From NCBI GenBank assembly GCA_910575775.1, contig CAJTEY010000015.1, forward strand, positions 1 to 64,000: a stretch of DNA of 64,000 nucleotides, in the 5' to 3' direction. The notes under the pieces were generated by a model, which saw only the letters and a list, made by a program, of their open reading frames with translations, was not told where the DNA came from and did no database searches. A program made the position numbers and the translations under genes. Shown here in pieces: positions 9,420 to 18,437 of this stretch. The DNA comes from Lachnospiraceae bacterium. Lineage in GTDB: Bacteria; Bacillota; Clostridia; Lachnospirales; Lachnospiraceae. Position 1 is the first letter of the stretch. Every line of letters starts with the position of its first letter.

Positions 9420-10780
9420 CTCTCCTCCATCCGATTTACCAGTTCCTTAAACCGCTGTCCCCTCACTTCGTAGTTCGGGAACATCCCCCAGCTCGCGCAG
9501 GCAGGAGACAGTAAAACTGCATCCCCCGGTTCCGCCTTCTCCACACATACTTCAAAGGCCTCCTCAAAGGTATCCGCCAGCACGATATCCTGAAGCCCGT
9601 GCTCTCGCGCGCAGGCCGCTATCTTCTCCCTTGTCTGCCCAATCAGCACCAGACATTTCACCTTGCCGTCAAAAGCTTCCAGCCACTCGTCATAATCGCT
9701 CTGCTTATCGTAACCACCGCCGATCAGCACTGTGGGCCGGTTCATCGCCCGGATTCCCTGAATGGCCGCGTCGGGATTCGTTCCCTTGGAGTCATTGTAA
9801 TAGTCTACTCCCCTCTTTTCGGCCACAAACTCAATCCTGTGCTCCACCGGCGCAAACTCCCTGATTACCGGCAGAACTTCCTCCATCGGCACGCCACAGG
9901 CCGTCGTAACCGCCATTGCCGCCATCACGTTCTCCACATTGCAGACACCCACCAGCTTCATGTCATGTATATCCATGAGTCTTTCGCTCACCCCGTCTTG
10001 TGCCCAAAAGATTTCCTCCCCTTCCAGATAAAACCCGTTCTCCAGCTTTCTCTCCGAAGAAAACCACACTACCCGTGCCGGACACCGCTCCCCGAAAGTC
10101 CTCGTGTAACTGTTTTCATAATTCAGGACACAGGTCTCCGCCTTCGTCTGGTTTTTACAGACGGCTTCCTTCGCCGCCGCGTAATTTTCCATCGTGTGAT
10201 GGCGGTTTAAATGATCCGGCGTGATGTTTAAGATCGCGGAAACCTTCGGCTGAAACCGATCAATCGTCTCCAGCTGGAAGCTGCTGATCTCCGCAACCGT
10301 CACGGTCTCTTCCGTTGAGTCAAGCGCCGTCAGGGTATACGGGTTTCCGATATTTCCCACCACGTCCACATCCTTGCAGTGGGCCGCCATGATCGCCCCC
10401 ACCAGAGAAGTGGTGGTGGTCTTTCCGTTTGTCCCTGTAATGGCGATCACCGTCCCCTTCCCCATCTCATAGGCAAGCTCGATCTCGCCCCAGATCTTCA
10501 CATTCCTTTTTCGGAAATCCTCCACAAAATCCGTATCCGTAGGAACGCCTGGACTTAAAACGACAAGCTCCACTGAGGCTTTCTGCTCCTTGGACAATGT
10601 GCCGATCACAATTTCCGCCTCCGTGCCGGGTGTCAGTTTCCCCCGCACTTCCTCCGGTGTCAGCTTCTCGTTTTCATCAAAAAGTAAGGGCTTCGCCCCT
10701 GCATGGCATAAAGCTTTCACAGCCCCGGTTCCGCTTAAGCCGGAACCGACCACCAGCACATGTTTCCCCTGTAAATCCAT
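9413..10780 (-). CDS. murD: UDP-N-acetylmuramoyl-L-alanine:D-glutamate ligase MurD
   Basis: Adds D-glutamate to UDP-MurNAc-L-Ala. The 455-aa protein has an N-terminal Rossmann domain (KHVLVVGSGLSG), a central ATPase with the P-loop ITGTNGKTTTTSL and the Mur signature DHLNRH, and a C-terminal domain starting near DYYNDSKGTNPDA. I use the ATG preceded by GGAGGATGTT; the in-frame ATG 12 bp upstream lies inside that ribosome site. The end overlaps ftsW. Confidence 0.95.
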   Translation of the reverse strand: MDLQGKHVLVVGSGLSGTGAVKALCHAGAKPLLFDENEKLTPEEVRGKLTPGTEAEIVIGTLSKEQKASVELVVLSPGVPTDTDFVEDFRKRNVKIWGEIELAYEMGKGTVIAITGTNGKTTTTSLVGAIMAAHCKDVDVVGNIGNPYTLTALDSTEETVTVAEISSFQLETIDRFQPKVSAILNITPDHLNRHHTMENYAAAKEAVCKNQTKAETCVLNYENSYTRTFGERCPARVVWFSSERKLENGFYLEGEEIFWAQDGVSERLMDIHDMKLVGVCNVENVMAAMAVTTACGVPMEEVLPVIREFAPVEHRIEFVAEKRGVDYYNDSKGTNPDAAIQGIRAMNRPTVLIGGGYDKQSDYDEWLEAFDGKVKCLVLIGQTREKIAACAREHGLQDIVLADTFEEAFEVCVEKAEPGDAVLLSPACASWGMFPNYEVRGQRFKELVNRMEESC

Positions 10781-10823
10781 AACATCCTCCATAATTCCAT
10801 TATACGGAATCGCAAATCAGTGC

Positions 10824-10918
10824 GGAGAATGCCGCTTTTCAGGCATTCTCCTGCGTGAGACTTAGAACTTCTTCGCGAAGCAGCCCTTGCTGCGAGTGAT
10901 TAGAAGTTCTTCTCACGC
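10824..10918. repeat. Paired-hairpin intergenic element, class I (copy b)
   Basis: Hairpin 1 is GGAGAATGCC / GGCATTCTCC (10824-10851). Hairpin 2 runs from GCGTGAGA to TCTCACGC (10853-10918) with an inner AGAACTTC / GAAGTTCT stem. The mraY stop codon lies inside the outer arm. Confidence 0.8.
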
Positions 10919-11872
10919 TACCCCCATCAACGCCACAAGGCACAGCAGCGCCGTCACAATCGAAAATACGGCCACCACCCGTGTTTCCGACCATCCGCAC
11001 AGCTCAAAATGGTGGTGAATCGGCGCCATCTTAAAGATCCGCCTGCCGCCTGTCATTTTAAAATAAGTCACCTGTATGATAACCGACAGTACCTCAATCA
11101 TGTAGATAAAGCCCACAATCACGATAAAGAGCGGCATCTGCATCATAATAGCCGTGGCCGCAACGAACCCGCCGAGGGCAAGTGAGCCGGTATCTCCCAT
11201 AAAAACGCTTGCCGGATGCACATTGAAGAGAAGGAAACCCAAAAGCGCACCTACCACCGCACAGGTAATCGGCTCAATCCCACTGTCCGTCCCGATCGCC
11301 ACCACCGTAAAGAAGGTCGCAACAAGCACTGTCACTGAGCTGGCCAGGCCATCCAGGCCATCCGTAAAGTTTGTGCCGTTCACCGTCCCAATCACCACAA
11401 AAAAGAGAATCGGAATATTCGCCCATCCGAAGTCCAGATAGACGCCGTCTAAAAAAGGCACTTTCATCGCCAGCGAGACGTCCGTATACCTTTGCAGGTA
11501 AAATACAAAAACACCCGTCACCAAAAACTGCAGGGCAAACTTCTGCCATGCCCGAAGTCCCATAGACCGCTTGAGAACTACCTTGATATAATCGTCCAGA
11601 AATCCCACCAGCCCAAAGCCAAGCGTGAGAAACAGCACCGGAATAATGCCCGGATAATCCCTCACAAAAAGAAGGGAGGTAACCACCACGCTCATCAGTA
11701 TCAGAATACCCCCCATTGTGGGTGTTCCGTTTTTCTTCAGATGACTCTCCGGCCCTTCCGTCCGCTCCGTCTGCCCCACTTTCAACCTTCGCAGAAAGGG
11801 GATCACCACCGGCCCCAGAAATACACTGATTGCAAAGGATACCAAAACCGAAATTAAAATGACGCTGTTCAT
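10913..11872 (-). CDS. mraY: Phospho-N-acetylmuramoyl-pentapeptide transferase MraY
   Basis: Integral membrane enzyme making lipid I. It is 319 aa with about ten membrane segments. Family motifs are GTPTMGGI near the N-terminus, the Mg/Asp motif FLDDYIK, NFTDGLDGLA and the late MAPIHHHFE motif. It lies downstream of the two class B PBP genes, after a class II hairpin element. Its stop codon is embedded in a class I element. Confidence 0.96.
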   Translation of the reverse strand: MNSVILISVLVSFAISVFLGPVVIPFLRRLKVGQTERTEGPESHLKKNGTPTMGGILILMSVVVTSLLFVRDYPGIIPVLFLTLGFGLVGFLDDYIKVVLKRSMGLRAWQKFALQFLVTGVFVFYLQRYTDVSLAMKVPFLDGVYLDFGWANIPILFFVVIGTVNGTNFTDGLDGLASSVTVLVATFFTVVAIGTDSGIEPITCAVVGALLGFLLFNVHPASVFMGDTGSLALGGFVAATAIMMQMPLFIVIVGFIYMIEVLSVIIQVTYFKMTGGRRIFKMAPIHHHFELCGWSETRVVAVFSIVTALLCLVALMGVA

Positions 11873-11919
11873 GCTTCCTCCAAAATGATATCATCCAAAC
11901 TCGCAAACCCGTACTCTCT

Positions 11920-12022
11920 GTCCGATTTCATCGGACGTTTGCCCGTTAGTACCGCATGAAAAACAAATACTGCTTCAGTCGCAGCTTTTTTGCCGCGACT
12001 GTGCTATGTTTTTCATCTGCGG
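11920..12022. repeat. Paired-hairpin intergenic element, class II (copy a)
   Basis: The short hairpin GTCCGAT / ATCGGAC (11920-11936) is followed by a long hairpin whose outer arms are CCGCATGAAAAACA and TGTTTTTCATCTGCGG. The first 51 bases match 36900-36950 at 46 of 51 positions. Confidence 0.75.
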
Positions 12023-12033
12023 CTATTATTATA

Positions 12034-13752
12034 TTACTTTTCATCCAAATATGGAAGGACATTCTCAAAAAGCTGTCTCACCACAGGCGCAGCAATCTGT
12101 CCGCCGTAATAGGTTCCCTTCGGATTATGAATGATTGCCAGTGCCAGAACCTGCGGGTTATCCGCCGGGGCAAAGCCCAGAAAAGAAGCAATGTACTTGC
12201 CGCTCCCACGGGGCAGCGTCTGGCTGGTAGCCGTCTTTCCCCCCACCTTGTACCCTTCCACTGCGCCGTTTTTGCCGCTTCCTTCCGCCACCACCTGCTC
12301 TAAGATATACCGCATGGTCTCGGACGTCTCGTCGGACACCACATGCTCTCTCACCGGGTAGGTGAAAGACTGGCTGTCACTTCCGTCCGCCCGCACTGCG
12401 CGCACTGCAAAATGAGGCGTAATCCGCCTGCCGCCGTTAACGATGGACGCCGCTGTGGTGGCAAGCTGGATCGGCGTAATCTGGAAGGACTGTCCGAAGG
12501 AGATGGTGGCAAGCTCCACCGGCCCGATGTTTTCCATCTTGTGCATGATCGTCCCCGCTTCACCCGGCAGGTCGATTCCCGTCTTATCCAGAAGCCCGAA
12601 CTGCCGGAAGTAGGAGTAATACCGCTCCACGCCTATGCGGAGCCCCACCGTGATAAAGACGGGATTGCAGGAATTCATCGTTCCCTGCACGAAATCCTCC
12701 GCCCCGTGGCCTCCCACCTTATGACAGCGAATTTTTCGGTCTTCCACCATGATAAAACCGGGACAGTTGAAAGTATCCGCAGGCTTCACCGCCCCGGATT
12801 CCAGCCCCGCAGCCGCCGTGACGATCTTGAAGGTGGAACCCGGCTCGTACGTGTCGTTGATGCAGCCGTTTCTCCACATGGCGTTTAGCAGCTCCTGCCG
12901 TTTCTTCTCGGAAAAAGCAAGCGCATCCATACCGTCCGGCAGCGTGTACGGGTTGTTTAAGTCAAACTCCGGTACATCCACCATGGCAAGAATCTCGCCG
13001 TTCTGAGGATTCATCACCAGGATGGATACCCGGTCCGCTTCCTTCGTCTCCATGGTCTGTTTCGCAAGCTGGGTGGCGTAGCTCTGGATATTGATATCCA
13101 GACTGACATAGAGATCACGGCCGCTCACCGGCTCCACCCGCTCCTCCCCCTCCTCGTCCTGCTCCACACCTTTGGCGTCGGTCACCGTTAAGATCGTTCC
13201 CGCTTCTCCCTTCAGATATTCCTCATAAATCACTTCAAGGCCAATAATGCCCTGATTATCCCCGCCAGTAAAGCCGAGTGCCTTGGACGCCAGCGTATCA
13301 TACGGATAATAGCGTTTATAATCCTCATCCACCTTGACCCCGTCAAGTCCTCTGGCCCTGATGGCATCCCCTACCGATTTTTCCACATTGCTCTTTATTT
13401 TTTCAATGGAAGAATATTTCTCCACCCGTTTTCTGACATATTCCTCCGACAGACCCAGCTCTTTTGAAAGGGCGTCGATTACCTCCTCCGCATCCGTAAT
13501 CTGGCTGTGGATCACGGAGACCGTGCAGACGGTTTTATTGTCCGCCAGGATTTTCCCGTTCGCGTCTATGATACGTCCTCTGGCCGCCTTGATGCTTCTC
13601 TCCCTCTCGTGCAGCTCCCTGGCTTTCATCGTATAATACTCAGACTGGAACACCATCAGATAGACCAGTCTTCCTGCCAGTCCAAAGAGTACCAGCACGC
13701 ACAGAAAAAACACCGTCACCGTCTTGCTTCTGTGGTAAGTTTTATGATTCAT
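12034..13752 (-). CDS. Class B penicillin-binding protein (FtsI/SpoVD type)
   Basis: Transpeptidase that cross-links septal or spore-cortex peptidoglycan. The ~572-aa protein has one N-terminal membrane segment, a dimerisation domain (RGRIIDANGKILA) and a transpeptidase domain with the active-site motif EPGSTFK and the second motif SCN. The third motif reads GGKTATSQ, with KTA instead of the usual KTG. No PASTA domain is present. The start is set at the ATG after GAAGG; a TTG 15 bp upstream is possible. It is the second of two adjacent class B PBPs. One is likely vegetative FtsI and the other SpoVD-like, but which is which cannot be settled from sequence. Confidence 0.9.
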   Translation of the reverse strand: MNHKTYHRSKTVTVFFLCVLVLFGLAGRLVYLMVFQSEYYTMKARELHERERSIKAARGRIIDANGKILADNKTVCTVSVIHSQITDAEEVIDALSKELGLSEEYVRKRVEKYSSIEKIKSNVEKSVGDAIRARGLDGVKVDEDYKRYYPYDTLASKALGFTGGDNQGIIGLEVIYEEYLKGEAGTILTVTDAKGVEQDEEGEERVEPVSGRDLYVSLDINIQSYATQLAKQTMETKEADRVSILVMNPQNGEILAMVDVPEFDLNNPYTLPDGMDALAFSEKKRQELLNAMWRNGCINDTYEPGSTFKIVTAAAGLESGAVKPADTFNCPGFIMVEDRKIRCHKVGGHGAEDFVQGTMNSCNPVFITVGLRIGVERYYSYFRQFGLLDKTGIDLPGEAGTIMHKMENIGPVELATISFGQSFQITPIQLATTAASIVNGGRRITPHFAVRAVRADGSDSQSFTYPVREHVVSDETSETMRYILEQVVAEGSGKNGAVEGYKVGGKTATSQTLPRGSGKYIASFLGFAPADNPQVLALAIIHNPKGTYYGGQIAAPVVRQLFENVLPYLDEK

Positions 13753-13839
13753 CTTGCCTTCTATCAAAGAGAAACCTCACAAAAAGGTATTAATATAATC
13801 TATTATCCTTTTTCTGAGGTTATTCTCACTTCCCGCTAT

Positions 13840-16149
13840 TTAAGTTTCCTCTGGCTCATCACCTGTTCCCGGCGGCGGAGCGGGTGCCCACTCGTCACCA
13901 GTCCCTTCCCCGGACTCCTCATCTGAAGAATTTCCTCTCCCTATCCTGGTGCCGATCTGTGGGTCATAAAAATCTCCTGTAGCCGGGTCTACCAGATACC
14001 CTGTCTCAGGATCCAGGGGGAAATCCCGCCACGCCTCATTGGGTCCTGCCGGTCCATCCTCTGATCCCTCTCCTTCTGTTCCTCCTTCTTCTCCTGCGGG
14101 CACGTCGCCTTCCCCGTTTCCGGCGCTGCCTTCCTCTCCCTCCTTCGGAATCGGATTGCCCTCCTCGTCCAGTTCTTCCTCCGGCTCCGCAGTCTGGGGT
14201 GTCCTGATCTGAATCTGGAGCTGCTCTAACTCCTCCCGCTCCTTATCGCTCAGCTCCTCCGTCATAAAGATATTCATATAGGGGAGCACTTCCGTTAAGA
14301 CTTTTTTAACAATTCTGGTGGCGTATTTCGCGTCGTCCTGAAAAACTACATTTGGCCTGTCCACCACCACATAAATGACTACCTGAGGATCATCTGCGGG
14401 CGCATATCCCATAAAGGACACCACATACTCGTCATTGCCACGCGGCAGCGTCTCCGCCGTCCCCGTCTTTCCGCCTATCATATAACCCGCAGGCCTTGCC
14501 GTATGTCCTGTGCCGTTTTCCCCGCTCACCACCGTGTTGCAGTATTCGATAATCGTATCGCTGGTAGACTGGGAAATGGTCTGCTTCAAAAGTCTTGGCT
14601 CAATATTCTCTATGGTAGCGCCGTCCGCCGTCGTAATCCGGCTCGCCACATGGGGCGCATAGTAGTTGCCGCCGTTGATCAGCGAGCAGAAACCTGTAAT
14701 CACCTGTATCATGGTGGCGTTAAAGCTCTGTCCGAAGGAGTTGGTCGCAAGGTCCGTCATGCCGATATTGTCCTCATGGTAGATCATGCTCGCCGTGCGC
14801 GGCTCACCCGCCAGATCAATATTTGTCTTTAATCCAAAGTTAAAGCTGTGCTGATAATTCACAAATTCCGTCTTGCCAAGCGCAAACGCCACATTCATCA
14901 GCACCACGTTACAGGAGCGTTCCACGCCCTGCTGCACCGTGAGCGGGCCGTCGCCGAAAGTCTGATGGCACTTGATTTTATAGTCACCCATATGAAGAAA
15001 CCCTTCGCAGTTGTAAGTCTCGTTGCCGGTGATGGAGCCGCTCTCCAACGCCGCCGCCACCGTAAAGGGCTTGAACACGGAGCCCGGCTCGTAGGCATCC
15101 ACAATGCAGAAATTTTTCCACAGCGCATTCAAGTGCTGGTACATGACCTCGTCGTTCATCCCCGCGATCGATTCCTGCGTCACATATTCCGCTACGCCGT
15201 CCGTCTTAACCCGTTTCCCGTCCTTGTCAAGAAGCGGCATCCCAATCAGATTCTCCGTATTTCTGACGTCGTTTAAGTCAAAGACCGGGTAGCTCGCCAT
15301 AGCCAGCACGCTGGCGCTGTTCGGATCCATAATGACACAGCCGATATTCTCCGCGCCGTTGCCGGGTCTGGCGTTGTCTTTATACTCCTCATTAAACTCC
15401 TTGAGATATTTTTCTACAATGGCCTGAATGTTCGCGTCCAGACTGAGCTGGATGTTGTTGCCGTCCTTCGCCGCAATGGTCGTGCGCTCCAGTGTGGAAT
15501 CGTCATTGAGATATCCGTATTCCCTGCCGTTTGTGCCGCTTAAAATATTATTATAATACTCCTCCAGCCCATAGGTGCCCGCGTTGTCGCCTGTCGTAAA
15601 ACCGATCAGGTCACATGCCAGAGAGCCGTTGGGATACTCTCGCTTATACTCGTCCTCGAACCACACGCCCTTGATATTGGCGCCCTGCTCCTCGTCGTCG
15701 CAAAATTCCTCAAAGGCTGTTTTCTTCTCATACTCCACCCGCTTCGCCATCACATAGTAAGAGGACTCGGGATGCCCGGCGATGTAGGCACGCACCGCAT
15801 CCACGTCGATATCGAAGAAACGCTTCAGCGCGTTCAAGGTCGGCTCCAGATACTCCTCTTTGCGCAGCAGCAGCTTAGTGTCCAGAATGACGTTGTAAAC
15901 CTTGTTGCTCACCGCCAGCACCGTGCCGTTTGCGTCCACAATCTCCCCACGCTTAAAAGGTATTACCGCAGAGTCATACTCCTGATGCGACAATACCTGT
16001 TTTTTGTACTCCTCCCCGTTATCCCTGTTGATCAGAAACAGCCGGACACTGAGTCCTGCAAAAGCTGCCAGAATAAACAAAAACAACACAAGCAGTTTTT
16101 TCTGCATTTTTATTGTAAATTTCATTACGGAACGTCTTCTACTACCCAA
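13840..16149 (-). CDS. Class B penicillin-binding protein with acidic tail (FtsI type)
   Basis: The ~769-aa protein has one N-terminal membrane segment (~18-36), a dimerisation domain (KRGEIVDANGTVLA) and a transpeptidase domain with EPGSVFKP, SCN and a canonical KTGTAETLPRG. After residue ~640 follows a tail of about 125 residues rich in Glu, Gly and Pro, with little sequence complexity. It ends in a Pro-rich stretch and would lie outside the cell. Position next to ftsL suggests the divisome transpeptidase. The start is uncertain: a TTG with AGGTGG close upstream, or an ATG 24 bp inside. Confidence 0.9.
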   Translation of the reverse strand: MGSRRRSVMKFTIKMQKKLLVLFLFILAAFAGLSVRLFLINRDNGEEYKKQVLSHQEYDSAVIPFKRGEIVDANGTVLAVSNKVYNVILDTKLLLRKEEYLEPTLNALKRFFDIDVDAVRAYIAGHPESSYYVMAKRVEYEKKTAFEEFCDDEEQGANIKGVWFEDEYKREYPNGSLACDLIGFTTGDNAGTYGLEEYYNNILSGTNGREYGYLNDDSTLERTTIAAKDGNNIQLSLDANIQAIVEKYLKEFNEEYKDNARPGNGAENIGCVIMDPNSASVLAMASYPVFDLNDVRNTENLIGMPLLDKDGKRVKTDGVAEYVTQESIAGMNDEVMYQHLNALWKNFCIVDAYEPGSVFKPFTVAAALESGSITGNETYNCEGFLHMGDYKIKCHQTFGDGPLTVQQGVERSCNVVLMNVAFALGKTEFVNYQHSFNFGLKTNIDLAGEPRTASMIYHEDNIGMTDLATNSFGQSFNATMIQVITGFCSLINGGNYYAPHVASRITTADGATIENIEPRLLKQTISQSTSDTIIEYCNTVVSGENGTGHTARPAGYMIGGKTGTAETLPRGNDEYVVSFMGYAPADDPQVVIYVVVDRPNVVFQDDAKYATRIVKKVLTEVLPYMNIFMTEELSDKEREELEQLQIQIRTPQTAEPEEELDEEGNPIPKEGEEGSAGNGEGDVPAGEEGGTEGEGSEDGPAGPNEAWRDFPLDPETGYLVDPATGDFYDPQIGTRIGRGNSSDEESGEGTGDEWAPAPPPGTGDEPEET

Positions 16150-16161
16150 AAAACCACCTGC

Positions 16162-16620
16162 TTATTCGTGTTGCGGGATTTCCGCCATCTGCTTCACATA
16201 GTCACTGTTTTCGCTGGCAAAGGAAATGATCTGACCTTCCCGCGCATACTGCATGCCCAGCTCCTGGATCGCGATCCTTCTGATCTCCTCCAGATCCACG
16301 GCACTTGTAATTCTGCTGTAATCCTCCTCATTGGCAACCTTTAAAGCGTTAAGCTCTCTCTCCAGCGTTGCGATGTGCTTCACACTGTTTGTGATATCCG
16401 ACTGCAGCCCGATATAATACACCAGAATGATGCCGGTGGCAACCAGAGCCGCGCCCAGGAACAAAACGTAGCCGGCGCTCATATGCTTCGCCCTCTCTCT
16501 GTTCCTTCTCACACTGTTGTTTACTTTTTTCTTTGGTCTCTCGCCGGTCCTTCTATCCGGCGGTATGTTTCTGACCGTATTGCCACGCACATAGTATGCG
16601 CTTTGCCGTGCTGCTGCCAT
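16162..16620 (-). CDS. ftsL: FtsL/DivIC-like septum protein
   Basis: A 152-aa bitopic protein with a basic cytoplasmic N-terminus (~1-46), one membrane segment (~49-71) and a short extracellular coiled coil (HIATLERELNALKVANEEDY). Weak sequence conservation is typical of FtsL. The call rests on topology, size and position between rsmH and the PBPs. Confidence 0.8.
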   Translation of the reverse strand: MAAARQSAYYVRGNTVRNIPPDRRTGERPKKKVNNSVRRNRERAKHMSAGYVLFLGAALVATGIILVYYIGLQSDITNSVKHIATLERELNALKVANEEDYSRITSAVDLEEIRRIAIQELGMQYAREGQIISFASENSDYVKQMAEIPQHE

Positions 16621-16700
16621 AATTTCCTGTTTCCCCTCTTGATATCGTTCTTACTGACTATTCCCCTTTTCTATCTGCCCTATCAGATAAACGATGCCGT

Positions 16701-17636
16701 TTACCTTTTCTCAAACACCCGCAGCTTTGCGCTTTTTGCCCGGCTGTTCACCTCCATCTCCTGTTCGGACGGCAGAATCGGTTTTTTCGTAATCACAGTT
16801 CCCTTTGATGCCTGTCCACACACGCAGATCGGAAAATCCGGCGGGCAGGTACATGGGTTCTCATTTTTTCGGAAGCTAGATTTCACAATTCGGTCTTCCA
16901 GGGAGTGGAAGGTAATCACACAGAGCCTTCCGCCCGGATTCAGAAGGGCAATCAACCCGTCCAGGGAACTTTTAAGCACCTCCAGTTCCCTGTTGCACTC
17001 GATCCTGACTGCCTGAAACGTCCGCTTGGAGGGATGTCCTCCCGTGGCACGCATTTTCGCCGGAATCGCCGCCTTTATGATATCATTCAGCTCTCCTGTC
17101 GTTTCAAGCGGCTTGTCCTTTCTTGCCGCCACAATATGTTTTGCTATATTTTTCGCAAATTTCTCTTCTCCGTAATCCCGCAGAATCCTTGTAAGATCCG
17201 TCTCCGAATATTCGTTGACGATCTCCTTCGCACTCAAAGTCTGTCTCCGATCCATCCTCATGTCAAGCGGCGCGTCGTATCTGTAGGAAAAACCTCGTTC
17301 CTCATTATCAAGCTGATAGGAGGAGACGCCCAGATCCAGCACAATGCCGTCCACCCCGTATACGCCGATTCCGGCAAGTGCCTGCGCTGCATTGGCGTAA
17401 TTGTCACGGATCAAGGTGACCCGCTCTCTGTACGGTTCCAGCCGTTTCCCAGCCGCCGCGATGGCATCCTCGTCCTGGTCAATTCCGATCAGTCTCCCGT
17501 TTTCCGCAAGCCTTCCGGCTGCCTCAAAGGCATGTCCGCCTCCGCCGAGTGTGCCGTCCAGATAAATACCCTGGGGGTTGATCTGCAGATTTTCTATGGT
17601 TTCCGCAAGGAGCACAGAGGTATGCTTAAATTCCAT
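16701..17636 (-). CDS. rsmH: 16S rRNA (cytosine-1402-N4)-methyltransferase RsmH
   Basis: The 311-aa SAM-dependent methyltransferase (formerly MraW) modifies C1402 in the ribosomal P site. Seen motifs are the SAM loop [10 protein letters not shown], the catalytic-region [20 protein letters not shown] and the C-terminal [11 protein letters not shown]ys-rich segment. It follows mraZ in the classical mraZ-rsmH-ftsL order. Confidence 0.97.
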   Translation of the reverse strand: MEFKHTSVLLAETIENLQINPQGIYLDGTLGGGGHAFEAAGRLAENGRLIGIDQDEDAIAAAGKRLEPYRERVTLIRDNYANAAQALAGIGVYGVDGIVLDLGVSSYQLDNEERGFSYRYDAPLDMRMDRRQTLSAKEIVNEYSETDLTRILRDYGEEKFAKNIAKHIVAARKDKPLETTGELNDIIKAAIPAKMRATGGHPSKRTFQAVRIECNRELEVLKSSLDGLIALLNPGGRLCVITFHSLEDRIVKSSFRKNENPCTCPPDFPICVCGQASKGTVITKKPILPSEQEMEVNSRAKSAKLRVFEKR

Positions 17637-17724
17637 CTTATCCTTCCCTTTACTATATATCCGAATTGCTCCATTGCCTCACAATTTGCCGCTACCGGCA
17701 GCCACGGCTTTATGCCCCGGCCTG

Positions 17725-18156
17725 TTATATACCAAGTCCAAGCTCCGCCATATGTTCCGCAATCTCATCCATGTCTTCAAAGGACGCGGTCTCTTCGAAG
17801 CGTTCCCTGCTCCAGATTTCAATCCGGCTGCCGACACCGACCAGCACCACATCTTTCGTGATTTCCGCAAATTCCCGCAAAACATTGGGAATCAGTATCC
17901 GTCCCTGTTTATCTACTTCCGCTTCTGTCGCTCCGGCCAGAAAAAAACGGACAAACTGTCTGGCCTCTTTATTGGTGATGGGCAGGGATCTGAGTTTTTC
18001 TTCAAAGCGTTTCCACTCCTCGTTATCATAGACAAACAGGCAGCCGTCCAACCCCTTGGTGACCACAAAAGCGTCTCCCAGGATCTCCCTGAATTTCGAG
18101 GGGATGATCAGCCTGCCTTTTGCATCAATTGTGTGATTGTACTCTCCCATGAACAT
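17725..18156 (-). CDS. mraZ: Transcriptional regulator MraZ
   Basis: The 143-aa AbrB-fold regulator has two copies of the swapped-hairpin motif ([17 protein letters not shown] and [14 protein letters not shown]). By family knowledge it forms a ring that binds direct repeats in its own promoter and controls the dcw operon. The start is the ATG giving MFMGEYNH. First gene of the operon, directly downstream of four matching boxes. Confidence 0.96.
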   Translation of the reverse strand: MFMGEYNHTIDAKGRLIIPSKFREILGDAFVVTKGLDGCLFVYDNEEWKRFEEKLRSLPITNKEARQFVRFFLAGATEAEVDKQGRILIPNVLREFAEITKDVVLVGVGSRIEIWSRERFEETASFEDMDEIAEHMAELGLGI

Positions 18157-18220
18157 ATGCAATCACCCTGCCCGCCTGTAACACCGTACCCTATGTGGTC
18201 TGCCACGAAAAGGAATGTTG

Positions 18221-18260
18221 ATACCACTTCATACCACTTCACTCCACTTTTCACCACTTT
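18221..18260 (-). promoter_or_regulatory. MraZ operator: four 10-bp direct repeats
   Basis: Read on the minus strand, AAAGTGGTGA, AAAGTGGAGT, GAAGTGGTAT and GAAGTGGTAT follow each other at exactly one helical turn. A fifth degenerate unit lies at 18261-18270. This fits the AAAGTGN-type MraZ boxes known from other Firmicutes and Mollicutes. The boxes cover the expected transcription start. Confidence 0.88.
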
Positions 18261-18267
18261 TACACCA

Positions 18268-18296
18268 ATTCTATATCAATTAATGGGAAAAAGCAA
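18268..18296 (-). promoter_or_regulatory. Sigma-A promoter of the dcw operon (mraZ)
   Basis: TTGCTT, 17-bp spacer, TAGAAT on the minus strand, immediately upstream of the MraZ boxes. Confidence 0.75.
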
Positions 18297-18398
18297 GGGT
18301 AATGTGTAAAACTGGTACTTTATTACTGGTGGGAAAACGACAGAAACCGGGTGCTGGTACAAGGTAAGCTGACACAGGCTTTGCTGTGGAAGAAAGGA

Positions 18399-18437
18399 AA
18401 AAGGGAACACAGATATTTCACTCTGTGTTCCCTTTTT
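18399..18437. terminator. Terminator of lgt (bidirectional shape)
   Basis: GGGAACACAGA / TCTGTGTTCCC with T runs on both sides. The distal arm contains the lgt stop codon. It separates lgt from the mraZ promoter. Confidence 0.88.
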
